Shown: positions 24,661 to 35,475, numbered from the stretch's first letter. The stretch: 64,000 nucleotides of DNA from Nitrobacter sp035546855 (GCA_035546855.1 DASZVY010000004.1:1-64000), one strand, 5' to 3'. Numbers and translations are program-made. The notes: generated by a model from the sequence alone, not told the origin.

Positions 24661-26397
24661 ATGACACGCGATGACGATTTCCATGTTCGCCCAGGGCGCA
24701 TCCGCTCATCGCGAGCGCAGCGCGCCTTGCCTTTTGTCGCTCAGGCGCTCGCCGCCGCGCAGAGGGCCGGCGGCCGCATCTCGCGCTCCGGCAAGATCAC
24801 CGCGGGCCGCGGCCCGCATTTCGCGCGCGGCCGCGTCGCAAGCATCCGCGCCAATCGCTTCATCACCAGCCGCACGCGATTCTGCACCGTCAAGGCGCTC
24901 GTGGTCCGCAACAAGAGTCCGCGCGGTCCGCTCGCCCGTCATCTCAACTATCTCCGCCGTGATGGCGTCACCCGTGACGGCGAGCGCGCGAAGATGTTCG
25001 GCCCGGAGACCGACGACGCCAACGTCAAGGAGTTCACCGAGCGCTGCAAGGACGACCGGCACCACTTCCGCTTCATCGTCTCGCCCGAAGACGCGAGCGA
25101 TATGGAGGATCTGAAGCGGTTCACCCGCGAACTGATGGCGCAGGCCGAAAAGGATCTCGGCACGAAACTCGAATGGGTTGCGGTCGATCACTGGAACACC
25201 GACAACCCCCACGTCCATGTCATCGTGCGCGGCCGCGCCGATGATGGTCGCGACCTCGTGATCGACCGCGACTACATCAAGAGCGGGATGCGCGATCGTG
25301 CGCAGGATCTCATCACCCAGGAACTTGGACCGCGCACCGATCTCGACATCAGCCGCGCGCTGAGCCGTCAGGTCGAGGCCGAGCGCTGGACCCAGCTTGA
25401 CCGCCAGCTTGTCCGCGACGCCAACGAGCAGGGCGTCATCGACGTGGCGCCGTCACCGGACCGGCAGCCCGACGCATACCTGACGCAAAAGGTCGGACGC
25501 CTGCGCCACCTCGAACACCTCGGCCTTGCCGAGACCATCGGCTCCGGTCAGTGGATCATCGCCAAGGAGGCGGAATCGACGTTGCGCGACCTCGGCCAGC
25601 GCAACGACATCATCAAGCGGATGCACCGCGCCCTCGACGAGCAGGGCATCGCACGTGGCGCGGCCGACTATGTCCTGGCCGGCGAGGCGCATGGCGCCCC
25701 GATCATCGGCCGGCTGGTCGAACGCGGCCTCGACAACGAATTGGTTGGGACGGCCTATGCCGTGGTGGACGGCGTCGACGGCCGCACCCACCACATCAAG
25801 CTCCAGGACATCGAGTCGGCCGGCGACAGCGCGCCGGGCTCGATCGTGGAATTGCGATCCTTCGAGGACGCGAAAGGCGAGCGCCGTGTCGCACTGGCGG
25901 TCCGATCCGACCTCTCCATCGAGGCGCAGGCGACGGCGAACGGCGCGACCTGGCTCGACCGCCAGCTAGTCGCTCGCGACCCCGTTGATCTTGGCGGCGG
26001 CTTCGGTCTGGAGGTGAAGCAGACGATGGAGGCCCGCGCCGCACATCTGATTCAGGATGGCATGGCGCGGCGCGATGGCGAGCGCATCCTATTCAACCGG
26101 AACCTGATCGGTACGCTCCGGCAACGCGAGCTGGACGCGCTCGGCGACACGCTCGCGGCCGAGACCGGTATGCCATTCCAGAAATCTGCTGAAGGTGAAT
26201 TTGTCGCCGGCACGTACAGCCGGCGCTTTGCACTCGCGTCTGGCCGCTTCGCCATGATCGACGACGGCCTCGGCTTCAAGCTGGTGCCATGGACCCCGTC
26301 GATCGAGAAACATATCGGGCGGCATATTTCCGGGGTGGCCCGCGCCGATGGCGGCGTCGATTGGTCGTTTGGTCGCAAACGGGGGCTCGGGCTGTGA
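24661..26397 (+). CDS. Relaxase, VirD2-like with DUF3363 (RlxS-like)
   Basis: 578 residues. After a basic N-terminus, LARHLNYLRRDGVTRDG carries the likely nicking Tyr; HHFRFIVSPEDASDMEDLKRFTREL and DHWNTDNPHVHVIVRGRADDGRDLVI give the metal-binding His residues of motif III. The C-terminal half is DUF3363. The protein nicks oriT, stays bound to the 5' end and pilots the strand through the T4SS. It follows the candidate oriT directly, the arrangement of rlxS in ICEMlSym. ATG 24661 is at the border of the repeats. Confidence 0.9.
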   Translation: MTRDDDFHVRPGRIRSSRAQRALPFVAQALAAAQRAGGRISRSGKITAGRGPHFARGRVASIRANRFITSRTRFCTVKALVVRNKSPRGPLARHLNYLRRDGVTRDGERAKMFGPETDDANVKEFTERCKDDRHHFRFIVSPEDASDMEDLKRFTRELMAQAEKDLGTKLEWVAVDHWNTDNPHVHVIVRGRADDGRDLVIDRDYIKSGMRDRAQDLITQELGPRTDLDISRALSRQVEAERWTQLDRQLVRDANEQGVIDVAPSPDRQPDAYLTQKVGRLRHLEHLGLAETIGSGQWIIAKEAESTLRDLGQRNDIIKRMHRALDEQGIARGAADYVLAGEAHGAPIIGRLVERGLDNELVGTAYAVVDGVDGRTHHIKLQDIESAGDSAPGSIVELRSFEDAKGERRVALAVRSDLSIEAQATANGATWLDRQLVARDPVDLGGGFGLEVKQTMEARAAHLIQDGMARRDGERILFNRNLIGTLRQRELDALGDTLAAETGMPFQKSAEGEFVAGTYSRRFALASGRFAMIDDGLGFKLVPWTPSIEKHIGRHISGVARADGGVDWSFGRKRGLGL

Positions 26398-26480
26398 AGG
26401 CTAGGGTGCGCGGACCCGTGGCGGATGGGCATGGTCGCTGCCCAGCGGTTTGATCTTGAAATCCAGACTGGCCTGGCCTA

Positions 26481-26498
26481 TGTAGGTACTTGCCTACA
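26481..26498. promoter_or_regulatory. Inverted repeat before antitoxin gene
   Basis: TGTAGG and CCTACA flank TACTTG, 12 bases before the antitoxin start. Likely operator for autoregulation by the antitoxin-toxin complex. Confidence 0.55.
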
Positions 26499-26510
26499 TG
26501 GAGGTGCGTC

Positions 26511-26765
26511 GTGACCATCACCACTCTTTCCAGCCGCGAGCTGAATCATGACGTCAGCAGCGCCAAGAAGGCCGCACAAGACGGCCCGGTCGTCATCACC
26601 GACCGGGGCAAGCCCTCCCATGTGCTGATGACTTATGACGAGTTCTGCCGCCTCAGCGGCAAGCGCTGCCGTTTGACCCAAGCCCTCGCCATGCCGGGCC
26701 TGTCGGACATCGACTTTGATCCGCCGCGTGTCGAGATCGCGCCGCGCGGGGTCGATCTGTCTTGA
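26511..26765 (+). CDS. Phd/YefM family antitoxin
   Basis: 84 residues from GTG 26511, chosen because GGAGGTG ends a few bases upstream and the family starts at this point. SSRELNHDVSSAKKAAQDGPVVITDRGKPSHVLMTYDEFCRL is the Phd DNA-binding fold; the C-terminal tail (LSDIDFDPPRVEIAPRGVDL) should wrap the toxin. The stop overlaps the toxin start (TTGA). Neutralises VapC and represses its own operon with it. Stabilises the ICE in the host population. Confidence 0.88.
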   Translation: MTITTLSSRELNHDVSSAKKAAQDGPVVITDRGKPSHVLMTYDEFCRLSGKRCRLTQALAMPGLSDIDFDPPRVEIAPRGVDLS

Positions 26766-27184
26766 ATTATCTGCTCGACACCAACGTGGTTTCTGAACTG
26801 CGCAAGATCGGCGACGGAAAGGCCGATGCCAGGGTCGCAGCATGGGTCGATACCGAGGACGCCGAGAGCTTCTTCATCTCGGCAATCACCATCCTTGAGT
26901 TGGAACGCGGCGTGCTCGGCATCCAGCGTCGCGACGCCGCGCAGGGCGCGCGCCTGCGCGCCTGGCTGGACAATCATGTCCGGCCGGAGTTCGCCGGACG
27001 CATCCTGCCCATTGATGACCAGATTGCGATGCGCTGCGCGCATCTGCATATTCCCGACCGGCGCAACGAGGTCGACGCGCTGATCGCCGCGACGGCGCTT
27101 GTCCACGGCTTGACCGTGGCGACGCGCAACGTCCGGGATTTCGAGGGCACGGGCGTTGTCGTAGTCAACCCTTGGCAGGATTGA
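26762..27184 (+). CDS. vapC: PIN-domain toxin VapC
   Basis: 140 residues from a TTG start overlapping the antitoxin stop. PIN-domain acidic residues are visible: LLDTNVVSELRK (first Asp), ITILELERGVLG (Glu), RRNEVDALIAATALVHGLTVATRNVRDFEGTGV (paired Asp near the end). VapC toxins cut specific RNAs, often initiator tRNA. The pair sits between relaxase and coupling protein, a place where the transfer genes are usually close, so it was probably gained later. Confidence 0.92.
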   Translation: MNYLLDTNVVSELRKIGDGKADARVAAWVDTEDAESFFISAITILELERGVLGIQRRDAAQGARLRAWLDNHVRPEFAGRILPIDDQIAMRCAHLHIPDRRNEVDALIAATALVHGLTVATRNVRDFEGTGVVVVNPWQD

Positions 27185-27265
27185 TCCGGTCTCACATGTC
27201 GATGATCCGGCCGGCATGTTAGCGGCCGCTGCTCAAGGGCTTCCTGCGAAAGTGAGAGTTGAGCG

Positions 27266-27928
27266 ATGGACGTCTTCGACCGGCTGAAAGCAGCCACAGC
27301 AGACGACTGGCAGAGCTACGTCGACCACGACTTCGTCCGCCAGATGGGCGCTGGCACGCTGCCGCAGGCGGCGTTCCGAACCTATCTCGTGCAGGACTAT
27401 CTGTTCCTGATCCAGTTCGCCCGCGCTTATGCGCTCGCGACCTACAAGAGCCGCACGCTGGCGGACATGAAAGCGGCGCAGGCGGGGGTGGCGGCCATCC
27501 TCGACGAAATGGATCTTCATGTACGGCTGTGCGGCCGCTGGGGGCTGTCACCGCAGGACATCGAAGCCGCGCCCGAGCATCAGGCGACGATCGCCTATAC
27601 CCGTTTCGTGCTGGATTGCGGCGCGGCCGGCGACCTGCTCGACTTGCATGTCGCGCTCGCCCCGTGCGTCATTGGTTATGCGGAGATCGGCCGCCACCTG
27701 GTGCCAGAGGGAGTCGACGCGCTCGGCGACCATCCCTATCGCGAATGGATCGCCGAATATGCAGGCGATGCCTATCAGGCTGTTGCGGCCAAGGCGCGAC
27801 GCCATCTCGATGACCTGGCCGCGCGGGCGATGACCGAACGGCGCTTCAATGAACTCGCAGCGCTGTTCGGCAAGGCGTCGCGACTCGAAGCCGACTTCTG
27901 GCAGATGGGATTTGATGGGGGTCGCTGA
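27266..27928 (+). CDS. tenA: TenA family protein (aminopyrimidine aminohydrolase/thiaminase II)
   Basis: 220 residues, the complete all-helical TenA domain: FVRQMGAGTLPQAAFRTYLVQDYLFLIQFARAYALATYKS at the start; YTRFVLDCGAAGDLLDLHVALAPCVIGYAEIG in the middle; YREWIAEYAGDAYQ near the end. The catalytic Cys common in TenA is not evident in the segment ALAPCVIGYAEIG except for the Cys there, which is the family's usual position. It salvages the pyrimidine of damaged thiamine. A thiamine gene inside a conjugation module is unusual; no other thi gene is near. Confidence 0.85.
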   Translation: MDVFDRLKAATADDWQSYVDHDFVRQMGAGTLPQAAFRTYLVQDYLFLIQFARAYALATYKSRTLADMKAAQAGVAAILDEMDLHVRLCGRWGLSPQDIEAAPEHQATIAYTRFVLDCGAAGDLLDLHVALAPCVIGYAEIGRHLVPEGVDALGDHPYREWIAEYAGDAYQAVAAKARRHLDDLAARAMTERRFNELAALFGKASRLEADFWQMGFDGGR

Positions 27929-28081
27929 TCGCTATGTCCAATGTTGACGATTTTCCGCACGCCGCAAGTCTTTTTTCGATCACCTACGCTGTTCTACGAT
28001 AACTGACACAGGCGCAGTTGAAATCTCCGCACTCCTTGCTCTTCTACGGAATATTGCAACGTGCAGGGAGATTTGCTCGCT

Positions 28082-30097
28082 GTGTCAGCCAGTCGAGTCG
28101 TGTGGGGCCAGATCTGCGTCGTGTTCGCGATCGTGCTGCTCGCGGTCTGGGCCGCGACGCAGTGGGTTGCGTGGCGGCTCGGCTTTCAGCCACAGCTCGG
28201 CTCACCCTGGTTCGCGCTGGTCGGCTTGCCGATCTATCCGGCGCCGGCTTTCTTCTGGTGGTGGTTCTTTTTCGATGCTTACGCGCCACACGTCTTTCTG
28301 GAGGGCGCCGGTATTGCGGCTTCGGGTGGACTCGTCGCGATCGCTGTCGCCATCCTCATGTCGATTTACCGGGCGCGCGAAGCCAAGGACGTGCGTACCT
28401 TCGGCTCGGCTCGCTGGGCCGAGCCGGATGAGGTCCAGTCCGCGGGTCTTCTCGGCGACGATGGTGTCGTTCTCGGCCGGCTTGACCGAGCCTATCTGCG
28501 ACACGACGGCGCCGAGCATGTCCTGTGCTTTGCGCCGACACGATCCGGCAAAGGCGTCGGTCTTGTCGTGCCGACGTTGCTGACCTGGCCGGGCTCGTCG
28601 ATCGTGCATGACATCAAGGGAGAGAACTGGGAATTGACGGCGGGCCTGCGCGCCCGCTTCGGTCGTGTGTTGTTGTTCGATCCCACCAACGCCGACTCGG
28701 CCGCCTACAATCCGCTGCTCGAGGTGCGGAAAGGCGAGTGGGAGGTGCGGGACGTTCAGAACGTCGCCGATGTACTGGTCGATCCGGAAGGTTCGTTGGA
28801 GAAGCGCAATCATTGGGAGAAGACATCCCATTCGCTCCTGGTCGGCGCGATCCTCCATGTGCTCTACGCCGAGAATGACAAGACACTCGCCGGTGTCGCG
28901 GCCTTCCTGTCCGATCCGCGCCGGCCGATCGAGGCGACATTGTCCGCCATGATGACGACGCCGCATCTCGGCGAGAAGGGGCCGCATCCCGTCATCGCCA
29001 GCGCGGCGCGCGAGTTGCTCAACAAGTCCGATAACGAAAGGTCGGGCGTGCTCTCAACTGCCATGTCATTCCTCGGCCTGTATCGCGATCCCGTCGTCGC
29101 GGCCGTCACTGCCCGCTGCGATTGGCGGATCGCGGATCTCGTGTCTGGTGAGAAACCCACGACGCTCTATCTCGTGGTGCCACCTTCCGACATCAGCAGG
29201 ACGAAGCCGCTTGTGCGTCTCGTGCTCAATCAGATCGGTCGCCGGCTGACCGAGGACTTGCACGCGAAGGGCCGGAGACATCGGCTGTTGCTGATGCTCG
29301 ACGAGTTTCCGGCGCTCGGCCGACTCGACTTCTTCGAGAGCGCGCTTGCTTTCATGGCCGGCTATCAGATCAAGGCATTTCTCATTGCTCAGTCCTTGAA
29401 CCAGATCGAGAAAGCCTACGGCCAGAACAATTCCATCCTGGACAATTGCCACGTCAGGGTCAGCTTTGCGACCAATGACGAGAGGACGGCGAAAAGAGTC
29501 AGCGATGCGCTCGGCACCGCGACCGAGATGCGCGCCATGCAGAACTATGCCGGCCACCGTCTCGCGCCCTGGCTTGGCCATCTGATGATCTCCCGCTCCG
29601 AGACGGCGCGGCCGCTGCTCACGGCCGGGGAAGTGATGCAACTTCCGCCCGACGACGAGATCGTCATGGTCGCGGGCGTTCCGCCGGTCCGCGCCAAGAA
29701 GGCACGGTATTATGATGATCGGAGGTTCAAGGATCGGCTGCTGCCTGTTCCAAAAGACCCAAAAGCGGGCTTCGCCCCGAAACGCAACGACTGGTCTGCG
29801 TTGAAGCCCGTCGCCGTGCCAACGAGCAAGAGCATCGTCACACCGGAAGCTGCGACCGTACCAAATGGCGCGGCCAAGCCGGACGACGATCCTGCAAATG
29901 CCGGTCTCCGCCGCGAACCTGGGCTCGAGCGGCATAAGGATATCGCACCGGAACCGATGGCGACCGCCACCAACGAGTTCGATCCCGATGCCGACGAGTC
30001 GGAGCGCGAGGTTGTCGCCAATCGTGCGCTGGCACGCGACATGCGGTTGATAGCGCGGCGGATTGCTCTGGACCCCGGCGACGGCATGGAGTTGTAA
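28082..30097 (+). CDS. traG: Type IV coupling protein TraG/VirD4
   Basis: About 671 residues from GTG 28082 (upstream TTG and GTG codons also possible). Two or three membrane helices in the first 105 residues, then Walker A in CFAPTRSGKGVGLVVPTLLTWPGS, the KGENWELT segment, and Walker B LLLMLDEFPALGRLDFFE. The protein binds the relaxosome and passes it to the Trb channel, using ATP, at the inner membrane. A Pro/Ala-rich tail follows residue 570. The copG gene starts three bases after its stop. Confidence 0.93.
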   Translation: MSASRVVWGQICVVFAIVLLAVWAATQWVAWRLGFQPQLGSPWFALVGLPIYPAPAFFWWWFFFDAYAPHVFLEGAGIAASGGLVAIAVAILMSIYRAREAKDVRTFGSARWAEPDEVQSAGLLGDDGVVLGRLDRAYLRHDGAEHVLCFAPTRSGKGVGLVVPTLLTWPGSSIVHDIKGENWELTAGLRARFGRVLLFDPTNADSAAYNPLLEVRKGEWEVRDVQNVADVLVDPEGSLEKRNHWEKTSHSLLVGAILHVLYAENDKTLAGVAAFLSDPRRPIEATLSAMMTTPHLGEKGPHPVIASAARELLNKSDNERSGVLSTAMSFLGLYRDPVVAAVTARCDWRIADLVSGEKPTTLYLVVPPSDISRTKPLVRLVLNQIGRRLTEDLHAKGRRHRLLLMLDEFPALGRLDFFESALAFMAGYQIKAFLIAQSLNQIEKAYGQNNSILDNCHVRVSFATNDERTAKRVSDALGTATEMRAMQNYAGHRLAPWLGHLMISRSETARPLLTAGEVMQLPPDDEIVMVAGVPPVRAKKARYYDDRRFKDRLLPVPKDPKAGFAPKRNDWSALKPVAVPTSKSIVTPEAATVPNGAAKPDDDPANAGLRREPGLERHKDIAPEPMATATNEFDPDADESEREVVANRALARDMRLIARRIALDPGDGMEL

Positions 30098-30100
30098 GTC

Positions 30101-30538
30101 ATGACGCAGCAGTCCGACATCGCGCCACCGTCCGGGAGGAAGAAGCGGCTATCGATCTATCTCGATCCGAACCTCTCGCATCGCTTGGCCGACCACGCGG
30201 GTCGCCGCGAGCAGTCGCGCTCGATGATCGCCGAAGCTGCCATCGCCTCATTCCTGTCACCCGACGCTGATGAGCGCCGGGAGGCCGCCTTGGCCAAGCG
30301 TCTCGATCGGATTGATCGCAACATTCAGCGTCTGGAGCGCGACATTGGCATCGCCAACGAAGCCTTCGCCATTTTCATTCGCGCCTGGCTGACATCGACC
30401 GCGTCTTTGCCGGAAGTCGCGCAGGCGTCGGCGCGTGCCAAGGGCGGCGAGCGTTATGATAGATTCCTAGAGGCACTCGGCCGGCGGCTCGCAAACGGGC
30501 CACGGCTCAGGCAAGAAGTGCCAGAAGACTGCCGGTGA
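30101..30538 (+). CDS. CopG-family ribbon-helix-helix protein
   Basis: 145 residues. RKKRLSIYLDPNLSHRLADHAGRREQSRSMIAEAAIASFLS is a ribbon-helix-helix DNA-binding domain; the C-terminal part is helical (RLDRIDRNIQRLERDIGIANEAFAIFIRAWL). In related ICEs it sits between traG and trbB and may regulate transfer genes or join the relaxosome. Here the cargo begins right after it, and trbB is 31 kb away. Confidence 0.85.
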   Translation: MTQQSDIAPPSGRKKRLSIYLDPNLSHRLADHAGRREQSRSMIAEAAIASFLSPDADERREAALAKRLDRIDRNIQRLERDIGIANEAFAIFIRAWLTSTASLPEVAQASARAKGGERYDRFLEALGRRLANGPRLRQEVPEDCR

Positions 30539-30647
30539 GTAACTTGTTTCTATGCCAACTGCGTAGGTTAGCCAGCGCATATGCGGTTAATGTGAGCTTC
30601 CTTCCTAACGCCGTGCTTTTCGAACGTGCGGTAGAAACTCGTCTGAA
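30539..30647. other. Left edge of cargo
   Basis: About 110 bases with no gene between copG and the TetR remnant. No terminal inverted repeat, target duplication or insertion sequence end was found here or at the right edge (61182-61362). Confidence 0.4.
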
Positions 30648-30887
30648 CTAAGGGACGTGCTCCCCTGTGCGCCAGGAATGCAGTAAAGCATCTATGGCAT
30701 GTTCCGCTATGACGAGCGTATCAATCCAATCCATCGTGCGCGTATGCTTTGGAAAGGTGACGATGCCGTGAATTGCAGCAATGATAGTGCCGACCGCTTG
30801 TTTCGCAGATACGCGCGGGTTATCGCGGGTCTCAAGCAGTTCGCGGACAATTCTGTTGTAAAGCGAATAAGAACGATAGGCGAGCGG
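30648..30887 (-). pseudogene. TetR-family regulator, C-terminal remnant
   Basis: Reading the minus strand to the TAG at 30650-30648 gives about 79 residues: YRSYSLYNRIVRELLETRDNPRV, then AVGTIIAAIHGIVTFPK and LVIAEHAIDALLHSW. This looks like the ligand-domain end of a TetR regulator. The N-terminal HTH is not found upstream in any frame, so the gene is truncated. A TetR gene beside enoyl-CoA hydratase is a usual pair; both are broken here. Confidence 0.5.
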
Positions 30888-30999
30888 CCGAAAGGCACGC
30901 CGTCGTCGCCTTGGGCGTCAACTCTGACAGCTTTCGTGGATCGCCTGAGCATCACGAGAACTTCGCGCTTGCAGCCATCGATCCAGGAGTTATAGCACT

Positions 31000-31802
31000 T
31001 TAGCTTTTCAATGAAGAGAGACGCTTATCGAGGAAGGCATCAATGCCTTCCCCTGCATCTTCCTCCATCATGTTCTGCGCCATGACCTCGCTCGCCAACG
31101 CATAGGCTGCGGCGCGAGTGCGCTCGTGCTGAGCATAGAACATCGCTTTTCCGTGACGAATCGCAGCGGGGCTTTTGGCGATGATCACCTTCGCCAGATC
31201 CTCTATCGCGGTGTCAAGTTCGGCAGCGGGAACCGCGCGATTGATCAAGCCCCATTCCTCGGCGGTCGCCGGATCAATGAATCGTGCAGTCACAAGCATC
31301 TCGAATGCCCGCTTGGTTGGCACGTTGCGCGAAAGGGCTACCGCCGGTGTGGAACAGAACAACCCGACATTGATTCCAGAGACAGCGAAGCGCGCCTCAT
31401 CCGAGCTACGGCCAAATCGCAACTAGCTACAAGTTGGCAGCCGGCAGCGGTGGCTAAGCCATGGACACGGGCAATGACCGGAATTGGCAGTGCGATAATC
31501 GTCTGCATTGCGTCGGTGCAGCGCGCAAAAAGCTGCCTGTAGTAATCAAGACGCGGGTTGGCTCGCATTTGTCGCAGATCGTGCCCGGCGCAGAACGCCT
31601 TGCCGGCGGCTGACAGAACCACGCAGCGGACCGACGGATCGGCTGCGATCAGCGCAAGCTCCTCCTTCAGAGTAGCCAGCAATTCCTCCGATAAACCGTT
31701 GAACTGAGCGGGACGATTGAGGCAGAGATTTACTAGGCTTAGGTGGCGTCCGCACCTGATCTCCGGCACGGCTGTCCCAGTTAGACCTTCCTTATCAAAC
31801 AA
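31000..31802 (-). pseudogene. Enoyl-CoA hydratase/isomerase, frameshifted
   Basis: The N-terminal part (from about 31802) has SVRCVVLSAAGKAFCAGHDLRQM and IARVHGLATAAGCQLVASCDLAVA, with the crotonase oxyanion-hole regions. The frame is then lost near 31410 and the family continues in another frame with DEARFAVSGINVGLFCSTPAVALSRNVPTKRAFEMLVTARFIDPATAEEWGLINRAVP to the stop at 31000. One missing base explains the break. If intact, the protein of about 265 residues would hydrate an enoyl-CoA. A sequencing error is possible, but the adjacent TetR remnant also suggests decay. Confidence 0.8.
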
Positions 31803-32056
31803 TCAGAGCAGCACGGACGTCGTTGACAATTGCGGCTGACGTCCAAAAGGGTAATCAAATCCATAAAAGGAGCCCGGGACCCGTCATCGGACCTCGGGCA
31901 GTCTAGGGAGGGCGCACTTCGGCGCTTGCTGCCATTTACTGACGCCTTCGCGTCAGACCGCCGACGACGAGCGGGATCACGGGAAATCAAGTGATAGCCT
32001 GTGTGATGAAAGGCAAGGTTTCAGACTGTTCCTGCCATTGAGGAGAGAACATTGGG
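31803..32056. other. Intergenic, nothing recognised
   Basis: The gap between the broken hydratase and the GMC gene holds no supported gene. None of the ACCA-N3-TGGT-N3-ACCA operators found elsewhere in the cargo is present. Confidence 0.5.
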
Positions 32057-33655
32057 TCACTTCCCCGCAATCAACTCTGCAGCTTTCTCCGCCATAGCCA
32101 TAATCGGCAGATTGGTGTTTCCGCTAATCACGGTCGGCATAAGTGAGCCATCGATAACGCGTAGATTGTCGACGCCTCGAACCCGCAGCTTGCCATCGAC
32201 GACGGCGTCGCGATCTTCGCCCATACGGCAGGTTCCGACGGGGTGGTAGATCGTTTCTGCGCGTGCTCGTATCCACTTCTTGCGCGACTCCGGGCTCTTA
32301 AAGGCATCGGGATCGAGCTTCCGCTTAATGAGCTTTTGGAGCGCAGGCTGATCGATAATATCGCACATCTGTCTAACGCCCTCTTGCATGCTGACGAAAT
32401 CGCTCTCGTCCGACAGAAAGCGTGGATCGATAGCGGGCATGTCCAACGGATTTGCCGAACGCAGTCGCAATGTTCCGCGGCTTTTCGGACGAAGCTGGCA
32501 AACGCGAATGCCAAAGCCGTGCGGTACACGCTCGCCCGGCGGCGGATTTCGAAGCGCGACGATGAGATGAGCCTGCCACTCGGGCCACTGCGAATGTTTA
32601 TCGGGACCCCAGAACGCTCCAGCTTCAACGCCTTGGGAGGTGGCGGGACCCGTGCCGCGGAACATATATCGCGCGCCCGCTAAGCCACCTCGGATTAATC
32701 CGAGATACGGAGTCAGTGTGATGGGTTGGGATGCCTCCAGCCGGATTGCGCAATCGAGGTGATCCTGCAAGTTGCTGCCGACGCCTGCGGAATCGATCAC
32801 GGGCTTGATGCCGAGCGATCGCAGATGTTCGGCGGGTCCAATTCCCGACAGCATCAACAATTGTGGTGAGCAGATCGCGCCGGACGTCAGCAATACCTCG
32901 CGCTCCGCGGGGATGATTACCTCACGTCCGCCTTTCTCAATCACGACGCCCCGAACGCGCGTACCCTCCAACGCCAGCCTCCGAACCTGGCAGTTGGCCA
33001 TGATGGTCAGATTGCTCCGCCCCTTTCCTTGATCGAGAAACTTGAATGCTCCGGAGCGTTTGCCATCCGCGATGGTGAGTTCGTAGAAGCCCGCGCCGAT
33101 CTGAGATGGGCCATTGAATCCGTTGTTCTCGGGCAGGCCGGCTGACTTGGCGCTTTCAATGAAGGCTTTCGAGATTGGATGTTGCAAGGTGCCGTAAGAC
33201 AAGCGGATAGGACCAGAATAGCCTCTGTCTTGATTGTGCTGGGACGTAACTCCGCTGGCGTCCTCGATCTTCCTCAAATAGGGGCGAAGGCTTTCGTATC
33301 CCCATTCCGGCAGGCCCTGCGCCGCCCACGCATCGTAATCTGCGGGGTTTCCCCGGATCGCTATCATAGAGTTGATGGCAGATGATCCTCCCACAACCTT
33401 GCCGCGGGGAATGTAGATTTTGCGGTTATTTAGTCCGGATTGAGGTTCAGTCCAAAACTGCCAGTTGTGTTTTGGACTCGTATAGAGCACGCGAATGCCT
33501 GCGGGCATATGAACAAAGATTGAAGAAGCAGGAGATCCAGCCTCAAGCAGCAACACCTTCACGTTGGGATCTTCGCTCAATCGTGCGGCAAGCACGCACC
33601 CTGCCGATCCTGCGCCGACGATGACATAATCATATCCCGAGAGCTTCATTTCCAT
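32057..33655 (-). CDS. GMC-family FAD alcohol dehydrogenase
   Basis: 532 residues. N-terminal dinucleotide fold YVIVGAGSAGCVLAARLSEDP, GMC signature 1 around GKVVGGSSAINSMIAIRGNPADYD, signature 2 at LLTSGAICSPQLLMLSGIGP, and the catalytic region YHPVGTCRMG (His) with VISGNTNLPIMAMAEKAAELI (second polar residue). The family covers choline dehydrogenase, long-chain alcohol dehydrogenase and polyethylene glycol dehydrogenase, oxidising primary alcohols to aldehydes with a membrane electron acceptor. An operator lies upstream at 33769. It probably does the first oxidation of the cargo pathway; the substrate is inferred. Confidence 0.9.
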   Translation of the reverse strand: MEMKLSGYDYVIVGAGSAGCVLAARLSEDPNVKVLLLEAGSPASSIFVHMPAGIRVLYTSPKHNWQFWTEPQSGLNNRKIYIPRGKVVGGSSAINSMIAIRGNPADYDAWAAQGLPEWGYESLRPYLRKIEDASGVTSQHNQDRGYSGPIRLSYGTLQHPISKAFIESAKSAGLPENNGFNGPSQIGAGFYELTIADGKRSGAFKFLDQGKGRSNLTIMANCQVRRLALEGTRVRGVVIEKGGREVIIPAEREVLLTSGAICSPQLLMLSGIGPAEHLRSLGIKPVIDSAGVGSNLQDHLDCAIRLEASQPITLTPYLGLIRGGLAGARYMFRGTGPATSQGVEAGAFWGPDKHSQWPEWQAHLIVALRNPPPGERVPHGFGIRVCQLRPKSRGTLRLRSANPLDMPAIDPRFLSDESDFVSMQEGVRQMCDIIDQPALQKLIKRKLDPDAFKSPESRKKWIRARAETIYHPVGTCRMGEDRDAVVDGKLRVRGVDNLRVIDGSLMPTVISGNTNLPIMAMAEKAAELIAGK

Positions 33656-33768
33656 CCCCTATTTTTGTCAAAGCCGGCGAACGGCTTGTTCGTGCAACGA
33701 CCAAAACCGCCAAGTCCAGATTGCGGTTTGAGACTTGCAAAAGGCACTTCCGAACCCTAGTCTATCCT

Positions 33769-33786
33769 ACCAATCTGGTAGGACCA
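33769..33786. promoter_or_regulatory. Operator 1 of the cargo regulon
   Basis: ACCA-ATC-TGGT-AGG-ACCA, a full match to the shared motif, 115 bases before the GMC start. TGGT-N3-ACCA is the core bound by FadR-subfamily GntR regulators. The remaining 33656-33967 gap shows no gene. Confidence 0.75.
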
Positions 33787-33967
33787 TTTATAGTGACCAG
33801 AGATTGGCCGTCAATGGAGAGGTCATCTCATGTTTCCATCCTGGAGAATTGCAATCCTGCTTTTCAGCGCAGGATGCCTCGTTCTGCTGCTAGCTCCCGA
33901 ATCCGCTGTCCAGCCAGAAAAGGCGAAGGTCCAACGCGCGATATGGGCTCTGGGCCCCTAACCGCGC

Positions 33968-35209
<1,242 letters not shown>

Positions 35210-35277
35210 ACTTCCCTGACATTTCCGCGTCGAATAGCCACACGACCCGCGCGGCCCGCGTCAGTGTAAGTGGGCAT

Positions 35278-35295
35278 ACCAAAATGGTCAAACCA
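35278..35295. promoter_or_regulatory. Operator 2 of the cargo regulon
   Basis: ACCA-AAA-TGGT-CAA-ACCA, full match, 69 bases before the CoA-transferase start; an extra AATTGG follows. Serves the leftward promoter of the divergent pair. Confidence 0.75.
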
Positions 35296-35412
35296 AATTG
35301 GGCGATGAATGATTGAGGTGGTCAGTGCTCTGTCGCGCTGGAGACGCGGCGCTAGGAACGTTGTCTCAATGTGGCGAAGCTTGACATCTCATCATGAGCA
35401 ACTTACGGTCTT

Positions 35413-35430
35413 ACCAAATTGGTTTATCCA
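35413..35430. promoter_or_regulatory. Operator 3 of the cargo regulon
   Basis: ACCA-AAT-TGGT-TTA-TCCA, one mismatch, 46 bases before the ABC ATPase start. Serves the rightward promoter. Confidence 0.7.
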
Positions 35431-35475
35431 ATTAGAAAATGAAACCGGGAAGAACGTGAAGCGGGGTCCTGCCGA

